From assembly GCA_964425215.1 (NCBI GenBank), contig CAYRLW010000013.1:7659-71658 (forward strand): 64,000 bases of DNA. Direction: 5' to 3'. Positions 1-7,559 of this stretch are shown piece after piece. This DNA is from CAYRLW01 sp964425215 (lineage in GTDB: Bacteria > Spirochaetota > Spirochaetia > Treponematales > Breznakiellaceae). Both the position numbers and the translations under genes were made by a program. Numbering within the stretch: position 1 is the stretch's first letter; every line of letters begins with the position of its first letter. The notes under the pieces are model-generated. The model did no database searches. It was not told where the DNA came from and saw nothing but the letters and a program-made list of their open reading frames with translations.

Positions 1-184
1 CGCGGTGTTTTTGGCTTCCTCCGAGGTGGTGCTGTACAATAATACCACAAAACAGATCTACAAGATGCCCTTCCTCACGGGGGCGGTGGGGACCCTGCGG
101 GACGTGGCGGTAAATACCAGTGGCGGGTATTATTACTTATACGTAGCGGGATCCAGCGGTTTAGCGAGTTTCCAGATTCCCTGA
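1..184 (+). CDS. C-terminal fragment of an unidentified protein
   Basis: An open frame enters from the left edge (first full codon at base 2) and stops at TGA 182-184, giving 60 residues. They are rich in Val, Tyr and Gly (a YYYLYVAGSSG stretch near the end), which resembles the last strands of a beta-propeller or repeat-rich exported protein. The family cannot be named from this piece. A perfect stem-loop follows 31 bases after the stop. Confidence 0.6.
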   Translation, partial: AVFLASSEVVLYNNTTKQIYKMPFLTGAVGTLRDVAVNTSGGYYYLYVAGSSGLASFQIP

Positions 185-214
185 ATATCTCAGTTACCGC
201 AGTAAATAAATCTA

Positions 215-251
215 AGGCTCATTCAAAACTCAGGAAGTTTTGAATGAGCCT
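215..251. repeat. Dispersed palindrome, copy 1
   Basis: Perfect 16-bp arms (215-230 AGGCTCATTCAAAACT and 236-251) around a 5-nt CAGGA loop. It could end transcription of the upstream gene, but there is no strong T tract. The same core (CAAAACT, 5 nt, AGTTTTG) recurs at 18634 and 60786, with variants at 4373 and 48722. The terminal repeat of a dead insertion sequence begins at the very next base. Confidence 0.8.
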
Positions 252-830
252 ATAGTGTCACGAAGATTAGGGAAAAAGTAAAAAAGATTAAAGCAAAAAG
301 GGGGGTTCAACCCGTATAGAGGGGATCTCTCTATACGGAGCAATCCCCTGTTTACCCCTCCCTTTTGTCCTAATAAACTCTGTTCCTACCACCATGCGGT
401 TCCCGCCTCTAAATGGTGGTACTCCGACGGCTCATCGTACCCTGGCGTTCGGAACCGTCCCCCGGTTTCGCTGTCAGCGTTGCCTTAAAACCTTTTCCGA
501 CCAAACCTTTTCCGTCCAAACCTTCTCGGTTCACTATTGGGCTAAACGGATTATCAATTTGCAAAAACTTGAACGCCTATCCGCCTCATCCATGGGGAGA
601 TGGCGGGTATCCCCAGGTCCCTCATCAAACGGATGCGGGACACTATGTTTGAGGAGCGGGCGTTCCTTTCCCGCCTTCATTTGAATATCCTCGATCAAAA
701 AGTTTAGATGAAAGCGGTCTACGATCTCTTACTCGGTTCTCTTACCTACGGGTATCTACCTAAGTTTGCTTTAGCATGATGGATCACGCTGAACCTCAGA
801 GAATGCTTTCCCTAATCTTCGTGACACTAT
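252..830. mobile_element. Defective insertion sequence bounded by 24-bp inverted repeats
   Basis: Bases 252-275 (starting ATAGTGTCACGAAGATTAGG) and 807-830 are exact inverted copies over 24 bp, the layout of IS terminal repeats. The interior carries a decayed reading frame with a zinc-knuckle segment typical of transposase N-termini and no intact transposase. A 10-bp hairpin (312-321 with 329-338) lies near the left end. I could not identify a target-site duplication in the flanks. This element fills the 654-bp stretch between the first two genes. Confidence 0.7.
394..707 (+). pseudogene. Transposase remnant inside the defective IS
   Basis: One frame (394-684) encodes RFRCQRCLKTFSDQTF, the second half of a zinc-ribbon motif common in IS1-, IS1595- and related transposases. 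A second frame (about 597-707) encodes an Arg-rich helical stretch, GIPRSLIKRMRDTMFEER, that could be the following DNA-binding helix. The two are in different frames and no DDE or DEDD core follows, so the gene is frameshifted and truncated. The exact IS family is uncertain. Confidence 0.45.
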
Positions 831-838
831 TAGGGCAA

Positions 839-1804
839 TTAAAAGCTGAAGCGGGCGCTGAGTTCGGCGCCCCAGGAGCCGGTGTTAAAGTTGTAGGTTC
901 CGGTGGTACAAAGCTGGAACAGGAACAGGTTAAAGTCCACTCCCCCGGAGGCCAGGATGGCCCAGTCGTCTAAGGTTACCTCCGCCTGGGGCCGCATGGT
1001 CTGGGGGCTCCCGGTACCGAGGACTGCGGAAAGATCCCCGGAGGTTTTGTAGGAGGCCCCTTCGTGCCACAGGGAAGCCCGTAGGAAGGGGGTAAAGATG
1101 AGCAGGGTCTTGGAAAGTCCCAGGTCGAAGCCGTAGGAGAGTACCTGGGTGTCTAAACCGAGATTCCCGTTGATGACTAAACTTTGGCCCGAATAGTCCT
1201 GGGTAAAATTCTGCAGGCCGTAATCGAAGTGGACCGCCGAATAGACTACCCCGACCCCGCCGGAGACCGTGGGGAATGCTCCCGATTCCTCGATCAGATC
1301 CTTGCGGACCCGCAGTCCCAGGTTCAGCAGGTTAGCCTTTACCGTGTCGGTGGCGATAAGTCCCGTGGGGACCCCGATACCCGTAAGGATAAAATCCAGG
1401 TTAAAGAGCCGGGCCCCTAGGGCTAGTTTTACCGTGGGGTAGGGGAAGAGGGTCTTAGATTGATCGTACAGATCCCGAGCTATCCCCGACGAGGGGACCA
1501 TGTCGTTGATCAGTTTGTACACGTTTAAGGTGGTAAAGTTGCTGTTACTGCTGTCCACAAACTTTAAGATGCCCCGAGACAGGACCGCTCCGGTGGTCAG
1601 GGCAACGTAAAAGTGCTTGCCCTTTAAGGACGCGACGCCGATGCCCGTCCCGGCCATATCGTTTTGCTGTAGTTCCGGCGTTACTTCCCGGCCTAACAGG
1701 AGCATCAATTTGGAAAAATCGCTTTCAATCTGCGTAAATTGGGCAAAAGTTGCGGCGGCGGATACCGTCGAAAGAATAACCACCAGGCCTAAAAACTTTT
1801 TCAT
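839..1804 (-). CDS. Exported protein of unknown function, possible outer-membrane barrel
   Basis: 321 residues starting MKKFLGLVVILSTVSAAATFAQ, a classical signal peptide with probable cleavage after AxxxFAQ. A GTG two codons upstream overlaps the GGAGGT ribosome site, so the ATG at 1804 (spacing about 5) is the better start. The mature part alternates hydrophobic and polar residues, is Gly-rich, and ends in an aromatic residue (ELSARFSF), as outer-membrane beta-barrels do. This fits a spirochete barrel or surface protein, but no family is recognised. The stop lies 8 bases from the right terminal repeat of the dead IS. Confidence 0.75.
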   Translation of the reverse strand: MKKFLGLVVILSTVSAAATFAQFTQIESDFSKLMLLLGREVTPELQQNDMAGTGIGVASLKGKHFYVALTTGAVLSRGILKFVDSSNSNFTTLNVYKLINDMVPSSGIARDLYDQSKTLFPYPTVKLALGARLFNLDFILTGIGVPTGLIATDTVKANLLNLGLRVRKDLIEESGAFPTVSGGVGVVYSAVHFDYGLQNFTQDYSGQSLVINGNLGLDTQVLSYGFDLGLSKTLLIFTPFLRASLWHEGASYKTSGDLSAVLGTGSPQTMRPQAEVTLDDWAILASGGVDFNLFLFQLCTTGTYNFNTGSWGAELSARFSF

Positions 1805-1907
1805 GGGCACCTCCGGAGAATTTACTATAATTGTATAGCATTATCGCAAAAATTCCAGAGGTCTTTTATTTTTAAGGCAGATCGGACCACCGATGGCCTG
1901 GATTCTT

Positions 1908-1939
1908 GGGGAGCCCGATCCCCATTGGATCGGCTCCCC
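1908..1939 (-). terminator. Stem-loop after the chemoreceptor gene
   Basis: GGGGAGC-CGATCC (1908-1921, one bulged C) pairs with GGATCGGCTCCCC (1927-1939) around a 5-nt loop, 11 bases past the stop of the leftward chemoreceptor gene. The stem is GC-rich but no clear U tract follows on the minus strand, so it may be a weak terminator or a 3'-end stabiliser. Confidence 0.5.
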
Positions 1940-1950
1940 GACAGATAGGA

Positions 1951-4323
1951 TTACTTTCGGCCTTGATCGTGGGTAGACCCATCCAGGCGGAACTGGGAAA
2001 GGAGCACCTGCTGGCCCTTGGCAAGCTCGGAAAGTCCGTGGGCGGTTTTTGCCACATCCATGGCCTGGGCGGTCATTTCGGTGGTGGAAGCGACGATTTC
2101 GCCGATGGCCCCCGCACTGCTCTTGTTGGTTTCCGCTAGGGTCCGCATGGATTGGGCCACCTTACGGGAAAAGGTCTGCAGGGTTTCTACGGCGGCGAAG
2201 ATGGTTTCCATCTTTTGTTTGTTCTCTTGGGAGATGGTGTACACCTCCTCCAGGACCGTTTCGGAGGTCTGGGCCGTATCGGCGCTTTGGTTGGCCTCCT
2301 GGGAAACCCGCTTTGTTTCAGCGAAGGCTACCTGCACGTGGGCCCGGATATCGGCGATGAGCCGGTCAATTTCCCCCGCCGATCGGGTTGATTGTTCGGC
2401 CAACTTTCGAATTTCTCCCGCTAAAACGGAGAAGCCCTTTCCCTGGTCCCCCGCCCGGGCGGCTTCGATGGATGCGTTAATGGCCAAAACGTTGGTTTGG
2501 TTGGCGATATCCCCAATGGCCGCGATAATCGACCCGATCCGATCCACCGAACCCTGCAGGGCCTCTATGGAAGAATGGGTGAGGGCGACGGATTTTTGCA
2601 GATCCTTCACGTGGGCCCGCATGGCCCCCAGGGCTTCCAGGTCCTGTTTGGACACCTCGGCCATCCGCTTGGCGCTGTCGGCGCTGGACGCGGCGGCGGA
2701 GTTGATCTCTTCAACGCTGGAGACCAGGGTATCGATCTCCGAAGCCGTCTGGTCCACCTCTTTGAGCTGGTTTTGAAGGGTCTGGGAAATTTTTTCCATG
2801 GTAGCGTTGATCCGTTCATTGGAACGCCCCGATTCGGTGGCCGATGCGGCCAGCTCTTGGCTCATATCGATAAGCTTGGTGGCGTGGTTGGAAATGGATA
2901 CCACCATTTCCCTAAGGCTTACGGGTTCGGAATTAAAGGTGACCACGGTTAACCCCAACTGTACCGCCCGGTTTATCACAGGGATTAGGGAACGGTCGAA
3001 AATTGGGAGGCTGATCCCGTGGTACTGTTGGGCGACCAATTTTTCGATGACCGGCGCGTAGGTAGCGGCGCTTAAGATGCCGTCCTTTGAAGCTTCGGGG
3101 ATGATCAGATCGACCTGGACGTTCCGATCCGCCAGATCCATCCCCGCGGCTTTAGCCCCCTGGGCCACGGGGGTCCAAAAACCATTTTCACTGACGCAGA
3201 GTACCGCTATTTTTATTCGTTCATCTCGCCGATCTCCGAATTTCCCCGCTACCGACCGCTCCATGGGGGTGCTTAAATTGGCTCGTCGAACGCTGTTGGA
3301 GGTTGAACTTCCACTGGTTTGGGCATCCCAATAGGTACGATAATTTTCTGGATTAATGCTTACCAGGTTGACCAATAGCCGAGGGGCCACGGGTTCCCAC
3401 CCGGCGACAATGTGGTTGTATAGGTGGATTACCGGATTGTACCCCTGGGCAAAGGGTGCCTGCGAAAGGGTAGCGGCGATGATTCCCCGTTCTAAATAGG
3501 GGACCGTTTCGGCGGTAAGATCGTGGGTAACCACCTTGGTGGTGGCGCCGCGGTCCAGATCCACGATGGCTCGGGCCGCCTCTTGGGGGGTACCCCCTTC
3601 GGATACGTAGATGATTTTGAGGTCCCGGTACTGCAACAAAAATTCCTTGGCCCGTTGATATGTGGTCTCGGGGTTCTCGTTGGTATCCGCGGTTCCGACA
3701 GCTACCACACCGGGGTATTTTTCCGCCAGGGTACTAAGCACTCCCTTCCGACGAAGCGCGTGGTTCACGCTTCGAATATCCGCCACCAAGATGGCAATTT
3801 TGCCCTGCCCTCCGGTGAGTTTTCCGATAATATCCCCGTTCATTTTACCTTCCGCGAAACTATCGCTTCCCACGTAGCAGAGCCGTTGGCAGGGGGGATC
3901 CGTAAGGGCTGAAAAGCCGTTTACGCTTTCCAGGATCGCCGTTCCCAGGCGGTTGAACAGCTGGGCGATGGGGAAAATATCCCCCCGTTGTACCACCAAA
4001 GCCGGGGGCGCCTGGACAGAAACCGAGGCGGCCAAGTCGCCGGTGGACACCTTAACCAGGGCTTGGGATAGACCCTCTAAATCGTCGGAAATTTCGTTTC
4101 CCCGTTGGAGAATCCGGGGATAGGGCCCAGAAATGGTACGGGTATACTGGACCCACGCCAGGGCGGACAAAATGGTACCAGCTAAAAGGAGAAACGTTGG
4201 AAGGGAAAGATGGAAGCCCCCACCGGGCAATACTAGCGCTACGATCCACGCTATAAGGGATATCCCCGGTACCAGGACGAGCAGAACCTGTAAACTTCCC
4301 CGCGTAACGGTAGCTTTTGCCAT
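1951..4323 (-). CDS. Methyl-accepting chemotaxis protein with permuted sugar-binding lobes
   Basis: 790 residues. Two hydrophobic helices (about 11-32 and 41-60) separated by only a few residues are followed by a HAMP-like segment (about 78-140). Residues 145-332 look like the C-terminal lobe of an RbsB/LacI-type binding protein (it opens CYVGSDSFAEGKMNGDII). Residues 368-470 look like the N-terminal lobe (RIKIAVLCVSENGFWTPV, ending VVTFNSEP). The MCP signalling domain occupies about 480-790, with the conserved hairpin tip near IANQTNVLAINASIEAARAG. No membrane helix separates the binding lobes from the signalling domain, so both should be cytoplasmic. The lobe order is inverted relative to known binding proteins. 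The signalling module must couple to CheA/CheW. The likely ligand is a sugar or polyol, but this is inference. Confidence 0.85.
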   Translation of the reverse strand: MAKATVTRGSLQVLLVLVPGISLIAWIVALVLPGGGFHLSLPTFLLLAGTILSALAWVQYTRTISGPYPRILQRGNEISDDLEGLSQALVKVSTGDLAASVSVQAPPALVVQRGDIFPIAQLFNRLGTAILESVNGFSALTDPPCQRLCYVGSDSFAEGKMNGDIIGKLTGGQGKIAILVADIRSVNHALRRKGVLSTLAEKYPGVVAVGTADTNENPETTYQRAKEFLLQYRDLKIIYVSEGGTPQEAARAIVDLDRGATTKVVTHDLTAETVPYLERGIIAATLSQAPFAQGYNPVIHLYNHIVAGWEPVAPRLLVNLVSINPENYRTYWDAQTSGSSTSNSVRRANLSTPMERSVAGKFGDRRDERIKIAVLCVSENGFWTPVAQGAKAAGMDLADRNVQVDLIIPEASKDGILSAATYAPVIEKLVAQQYHGISLPIFDRSLIPVINRAVQLGLTVVTFNSEPVSLREMVVSISNHATKLIDMSQELAASATESGRSNERINATMEKISQTLQNQLKEVDQTASEIDTLVSSVEEINSAAASSADSAKRMAEVSKQDLEALGAMRAHVKDLQKSVALTHSSIEALQGSVDRIGSIIAAIGDIANQTNVLAINASIEAARAGDQGKGFSVLAGEIRKLAEQSTRSAGEIDRLIADIRAHVQVAFAETKRVSQEANQSADTAQTSETVLEEVYTISQENKQKMETIFAAVETLQTFSRKVAQSMRTLAETNKSSAGAIGEIVASTTEMTAQAMDVAKTAHGLSELAKGQQVLLSQFRLDGSTHDQGRK

Positions 4324-4372
4324 ACCATCCTCCTCTATATTTTTAATACTTTTTCAATAATTCTGAATAAAG

Positions 4373-4409
4373 GGCACCTTTAATAACTCGGTTAGTTATT
4401 AGAGGTGCC
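4373..4409. repeat. Dispersed palindrome, copy 2 (variant)
   Basis: Fifteen-base arms GGCACCTTTAATAAC (4373-4387) and 4395-4409 pair with a single G-U around the loop TCGGTTA. It lies between the starts of two divergent genes, so it cannot be a terminator of either. Its size and AACT/AGTT core match the other copies in the window. Confidence 0.7.
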
Positions 4410-4562
4410 TGGGCAACTCCCCAGACAACGAAAGGCGTTTTCGGGGTTTTCCGCTTTCCTTAATCGGTTAAGTATCCTCCCAGGGGACTAAAATGTCAAG
4501 TTTCTCAAAAACCGGGCCCTTGGCTTTTGACAGGTTGGCTTCCCTTCTAGTATGCTCTGTCC

Positions 4563-5453
4563 ATGAACGCCAATATGCACCTCCATTCCCGGTTTTCCGA
4601 CGGCAAGGACTGGCCGGTAGATATCGTCCGCAGGGCTTTGGACCATCGTCTGCGTTACCTCGTGCTGACGGACCACGATACCCTGGGCGGACAGGCTGAG
4701 TTTATGGCCGCCTGTCAACGGTTTGGCGTGGGGGCCACCGAGGGGGTGGAGATCGATTGCGTATGTCCTGAGCTGGACTACCGGAGCGAGCTGTTGGCCT
4801 ACTTTCCCCGACACCGGTACGACGGGACGGCGAAGCTTCTGGCGGAGGTACGGGATAAACGGTTGGCCTACCTCCGGATGGCGATCGAGGGGGCAAAACG
4901 ACAGTTTCCCCGGGCGGATCTATCCTTTGAGGCGCTTTTAGGGCGGAAGACCTCCGGTAGGCCGGAAGTTTCGGTGGAACAGCTATCCTTCAATAAGGTC
5001 GACCTTTTTTCCTATCTCTTCGATCTGGCCCTTCTTCCCTCCGATACTTCCTATAGGGCCTTTAAAAAGGCCTACTTGGATTCCAAGCTCTTGGTCGAAA
5101 GTACCTACCGCAAACCTTCCTGCGAAGAGGTTATCCGGGTTGTTCACGCCGATGGGGGCCTGGTGGTGCTCCCCCACGGGGGACACGAGTTCAACGACGA
5201 TGGAAAACTACTGGTAAAGGAAGCCAAACGCCGTAAGGCCTTGCTGGATTACTTTCAGAGCCAAGGCCTGGATGGGATCGAGTTGTACTGGTACCGGAAC
5301 TCCCAAACCAAGGGCATCAACAAAATCTTCCGCTCCGAAGCGAAATCCCGGGGACTTTTTATTACCTACGGCTCGGACTGTCACGGCCCCGGTTCGGGGA
5401 AGGAAACCCTGGGCCTCTTTTCGGGTAATTTTAAAGGTTGGCCGGAAGCCTAA
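4563..5453 (+). CDS. PHP-domain phosphoesterase
   Basis: 296 residues. The N-terminus NANMHLHSRFSDG and LTDHDTLGG are PHP metal-binding motifs I and II. EGVEIDC, PHGGHEF and YGSDCHGP supply the later Glu, His and Asp-His ligands. This arrangement fits small PHP hydrolases (RNase AM/YciV-like or histidinol-phosphatase-like) that use a trinuclear metal site on phosphoesters. The substrate cannot be told. The gene appears monocistronic: divergent from the chemoreceptor and followed by an acquired AT-rich patch. The start ATG lacks a strong Shine-Dalgarno sequence (CTGTCC just upstream). Confidence 0.8.
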   Translation: MNANMHLHSRFSDGKDWPVDIVRRALDHRLRYLVLTDHDTLGGQAEFMAACQRFGVGATEGVEIDCVCPELDYRSELLAYFPRHRYDGTAKLLAEVRDKRLAYLRMAIEGAKRQFPRADLSFEALLGRKTSGRPEVSVEQLSFNKVDLFSYLFDLALLPSDTSYRAFKKAYLDSKLLVESTYRKPSCEEVIRVVHADGGLVVLPHGGHEFNDDGKLLVKEAKRRKALLDYFQSQGLDGIELYWYRNSQTKGINKIFRSEAKSRGLFITYGSDCHGPGSGKETLGLFSGNFKGWPEA

Positions 5454-5466
5454 CGTCCTCAGCTTA

Positions 5467-5691
5467 ATTGCCAGGTTGATTCTGCTTACAACAAATCTGC
5501 TGTTACAGAATGCCCCGGGAAACATATTTGTAGAAAAAGAAGAATCAAAATTATCAAAAGATTCTGTGTTAGTCGTATCACAGATATCAGTAATAGATAA
5601 AACACGATTAATAAAATATGAGAGTAAAATATCAAAAACTATATTGGATGAACTTAAAGATGGAATAAATCTTGTTTTGGATTTTAAGTAA
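5467..5691 (+). pseudogene. 5'-truncated MazF/PemK-type toxin fragment
   Basis: From about 5473 the frame reads LILLTTNLLLQNAPGNIFV and then DSVLVVSQISVIDKTRL, closely matching the C-terminal half of MazF/PemK endoribonucleases (T-x-N-L, APGN, VSQ...IDK.RL), and ends LVLDFK before TAA 5689-5691. The N-terminal half with its own start is missing: the frame runs back into the end of the PHP gene. No antitoxin gene is visible. Base composition is AT-rich, unlike the preceding gene. It marks the left edge of an acquired patch and is followed at once by an attC-like palindrome. Confidence 0.7.
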
Positions 5692-5701
5692 AAAAAACGT
5701 C

Positions 5702-5822
5702 GGACAATTGCTTCAACCTGACATCGCTATTGTCACACTTGTTGCTCATTGTCGCTTTACTCCTTGGTACAAACCGGACCAAACCGCTACGCGGAGGGGA
5801 CTTGCCGGTTAAGCCAATGTTC
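5702..5822. repeat. attC-like imperfect palindrome A
   Basis: A left arm GACAATTGCTTCAACCTGAC (5703-5722) is an imperfect inverted copy of the right arm around CTTGCCGGTTAAGCCAATGT (5801-5820), about 120 nt end to end with a smaller CCGC-TAC-GCGG hairpin inside (5784-5794). The right arm contains GTTAAGC, which matches the integron R-box consensus GTTRRRY. Its left arm is related to the sequence that follows the toxin gene at 6552 (ACAAYTGCTTYAACMTGACA shared). This is the expected position of a cassette recombination site after a cassette gene. Confidence 0.45.
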
Positions 5823-5856
5823 TGCTGACTAGCGCTTTAGCGCGAGCTGAATAAGA

Positions 5857-5894
5857 TTGACATTCTTCGAAACAAGTATTACATTATGTAATAC
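5857..5894 (+). promoter_or_regulatory. Promoter and palindromic operator of the toxin-antitoxin pair
   Basis: TTGACA (5857-5862), a 17-nt spacer and TACATT (5880-5885) form a good sigma70 promoter. A perfect 19-nt palindrome, GTATTACATTATGTAATAC (5876-5894), covers the -10 box and lies 12 bases before the antitoxin ATG. Ribbon-helix-helix antitoxins bind such palindromes, so autorepression is the likely reading. Confidence 0.7.
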
Positions 5895-5906
5895 ACGGAG
5901 GTTGTC

Positions 5907-6158
5907 ATGACGACAGTAAGATTACCTTTAGAGCTAGAACAGCGCTTAGAGATTTTGTCCAAACAGAAGCATAAGTCCAAAACTGAAATTATCAAGGAAG
6001 CCTTGGAAAACCTTTTTTACAAAGAAGAAGCTGAAAAGGACTCCTATGAACTTGGAAAAGAGTTGTTTGGTAAATATGGAAGTGGCGATGGTTCTCTATC
6101 TACTTCATATAAAGAAAAGATAAAGGATAAGATCAATGCTAAACGCAATTCTCATTGA
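5907..6158 (+). CDS. Ribbon-helix-helix antitoxin
   Basis: 83 residues. The N-terminus TTVRLPLELEQRLEILSKQKHKSKTEIIKEALENL is a textbook ribbon-helix-helix (CopG/Arc-like) DNA-binding fold, with the beta strand TVRLP and two helices. The Lys-rich tail (about 45-83) would be the toxin-neutralising part. GGAGG sits 5 bases before ATG 5907. The last 23 bases overlap the PIN toxin gene, so the two are translationally coupled. It probably represses its own promoter through the palindrome at 5876-5894. The AT-rich codon use differs from chromosomal neighbours. Confidence 0.88.
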   Translation: MTTVRLPLELEQRLEILSKQKHKSKTEIIKEALENLFYKEEAEKDSYELGKELFGKYGSGDGSLSTSYKEKIKDKINAKRNSH

Positions 6159-6552
6159 TGCAGGTCCTTTGATCGCATTATTTGATAAAGATGATAAGTA
6201 TCATTCTTCAATAAAAGAATTTATAAGGGAAGGAAAATACAAATTCATTACCACAACAGCTGTTATTACTGAAGTAACACATATGTTGGACTTTAACGTA
6301 AATGTTCAATTGGATTTTCTTAAATGGATTCTTCGAGAGGGTGTTATTCTTAAAGATGCGACACAATCTGATATCAGCAGAATTGTTGAATTAACGAGCA
6401 AATATTCCGATCGACCAATGGACTATGCAGATGCAACACTTGTTATAGTAGCGGAGAAAACGGGAATTAAAAAAATTATAAGTTTAGATTCAGATTTTGA
6501 TATTTATAGATTACCCGGCAAAGAGAGAATCCTAAATATCTATAAAGCATAA
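6136..6552 (+). CDS. PIN-domain toxin (VapC-like ribonuclease)
   Basis: 138 residues. The acidic PIN residues are present: LIDAGPLIALFD at the N-terminus, a Glu in ITEVTHML, the Asp pair in PMDYADATLV and LDSDFDIY near the end. PIN toxins of this type are Mg-dependent ribonucleases that cleave tRNA, rRNA or mRNA and are held inactive by the antitoxin encoded just upstream. The gene appears intact. It begins inside the antitoxin gene in another frame (23-base overlap). Target RNA unknown. A COG1848-type PIN partner with an RHH antitoxin is the usual annotation. Confidence 0.88.
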   Translation: MLNAILIDAGPLIALFDKDDKYHSSIKEFIREGKYKFITTTAVITEVTHMLDFNVNVQLDFLKWILREGVILKDATQSDISRIVELTSKYSDRPMDYADATLVIVAEKTGIKKIISLDSDFDIYRLPGKERILNIYKA

Positions 6553-6603
6553 ATTGCGCAGAACAACTGCTTTAACATGACAATTCCTGTTGTCATGGTT
6601 TGT
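6552..6603. repeat. Partial attC-like repeat B after the toxin gene
   Basis: Immediately after the toxin stop, ACAACTGCTTTAACATGACA aligns with ACAATTGCTTCAACCTGACA of palindrome A. An internal hairpin CATGACAA-TTCCTG-TTGTCATG (about 6577-6598) is perfect. The matching far arm of palindrome A is not evident here, where an unrelated 18-bp inverted repeat follows. Confidence 0.45.
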
Positions 6604-6628
6604 GTCTGTCGCGCCCCAGCTTCCACTA

Positions 6629-6683
6629 TACGTCAAGATAGTTGAGACGAAAATTTTTTAGGGGGCTCAACTATCTTGACGTA
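6629..6683. repeat. Perfect 18-bp inverted repeat
   Basis: TACGTCAAGATAGTTGAG (6629-6646) is exactly repeated in inverted orientation at 6666-6683, separated by 19 nt containing ATTTTTT. It lies between attC-like sequences and serves no adjacent gene obviously. Possibilities are a terminator for the toxin operon or a small palindromic insertion. Confidence 0.75.
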
Positions 6684-6693
6684 TTCCGGCAAT

Positions 6694-6763
6694 GGCTAAC
6701 AAGGCCTGCACCTGACCGCTATTCCGTTGCGCTCCATAGATGCAGGTGAGCTTGGTCGTTACC
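6694..6763. repeat. Second attC-like element
   Basis: GGCTAACAAGGCCTGCACCTG (first 20 bases from 6694) and ATGCAGGTGAGCTTGGTCGTTACC near the right end form an imperfect stem (CACCTG with CAGGTG, CAAG with CTTG, TAAC with GTTA) of about 70 bp. The TAACAAGGC...GTTA layout resembles short integron recombination sites, though the right R box deviates from consensus. Confidence 0.35.
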
Positions 6764-6839
6764 ACAGCAGAGCCATTAAAACGAAAATAGCTTCTTTATA
6801 AATCCGCTGGGTTTAAATAAGTTCAAAATCCGCGATTTT

Positions 6840-7343
6840 TCACGGTTCTTTAGGTCCCACCATGGAGGCCGCCTCGGCGGTGGCGACGACCTTATCCACT
6901 ATACATACTAGGAGGCTTTCGAAAAACCGGGGCGGCACGGGGGTAAGGGGGAACATGTGCCGTTCGATGCAATCCTGTTCCCGTTTGGTAAGGGGGCCGA
7001 AATCCCGTTCGGCGTTTTGTAAGGCCTCTGCAGGATGGGTAAACCCGTGCATGCCCCGGCCTTTGGGGCGGGTGGTCCGCCAATCGTAAAAAAAATAGTC
7101 GTGGAGCAGGGCTCCCCGTACCAGTTCGGGTATGTGTTTCCGGCATCCCAGGGCCCGGGCGATTCGGAAAGCGTGGAAGGCCACTGAAACCGTGTGATCG
7201 GCGATACTGCCGTCGTGATGGGGAATATCGGCCAATTTACGAAAACCCCGGGATGTGTAAATGGGCTCCGCCAGTTTAAAAAAAAGGGGATCCTTTGCTA
7301 TAAGCCGATCGGCTTTGCTCCGGCGGACGTAGGATGAACGCAT
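6840..7343 (-). CDS. HD-domain phosphohydrolase-like protein
   Basis: 167 residues. An HD-superfamily pattern is visible: DHTVSVAFHAFRIARALG (first His), LLHDYFFYDW (the HD dyad) and a later ERHMFPLTP. The final Asp is in CIVDKVVATAEA. Such proteins hydrolyse phosphate esters of nucleotides. This small form resembles the HD proteins common in Firmicutes and spirochetes with FTHPAEAL. Substrate unknown. Single gene, convergent with the acquired patch and divergent from the SEC-C protein gene. No strong ribosome site precedes ATG 7343. Confidence 0.75.
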   Translation of the reverse strand: MRSSYVRRSKADRLIAKDPLFFKLAEPIYTSRGFRKLADIPHHDGSIADHTVSVAFHAFRIARALGCRKHIPELVRGALLHDYFFYDWRTTRPKGRGMHGFTHPAEALQNAERDFGPLTKREQDCIERHMFPLTPVPPRFFESLLVCIVDKVVATAEAASMVGPKEP

Positions 7344-7559
7344 ACTGTATAATATATCCTTTTTCCTCTAATCGACACCTATGGGTGGGTATTTGCAAGG
7401 TTTTTGGACCGTGAAGCCGCTGGAATACGAAGCTACTGAATCGTAGGGGACGTATCTCCCCGTATCAGGGGGTTCCACGGTAGGAGCGGCGCATATCCCA
7501 GGTCTTGAGCGGGAACAAAAAAACAGGTATGGTTAACCCCTGTACAGGAGATATGAACC

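Noticed and set aside
2018..2776. A 252-codon rightward open frame inside the chemoreceptor gene
   Set aside because: It is antisense to the well-defined MCP signalling domain, is Ser/Ala/Trp-biased, and shows no fold or ribosome site. It arises from codon bias of the real gene.
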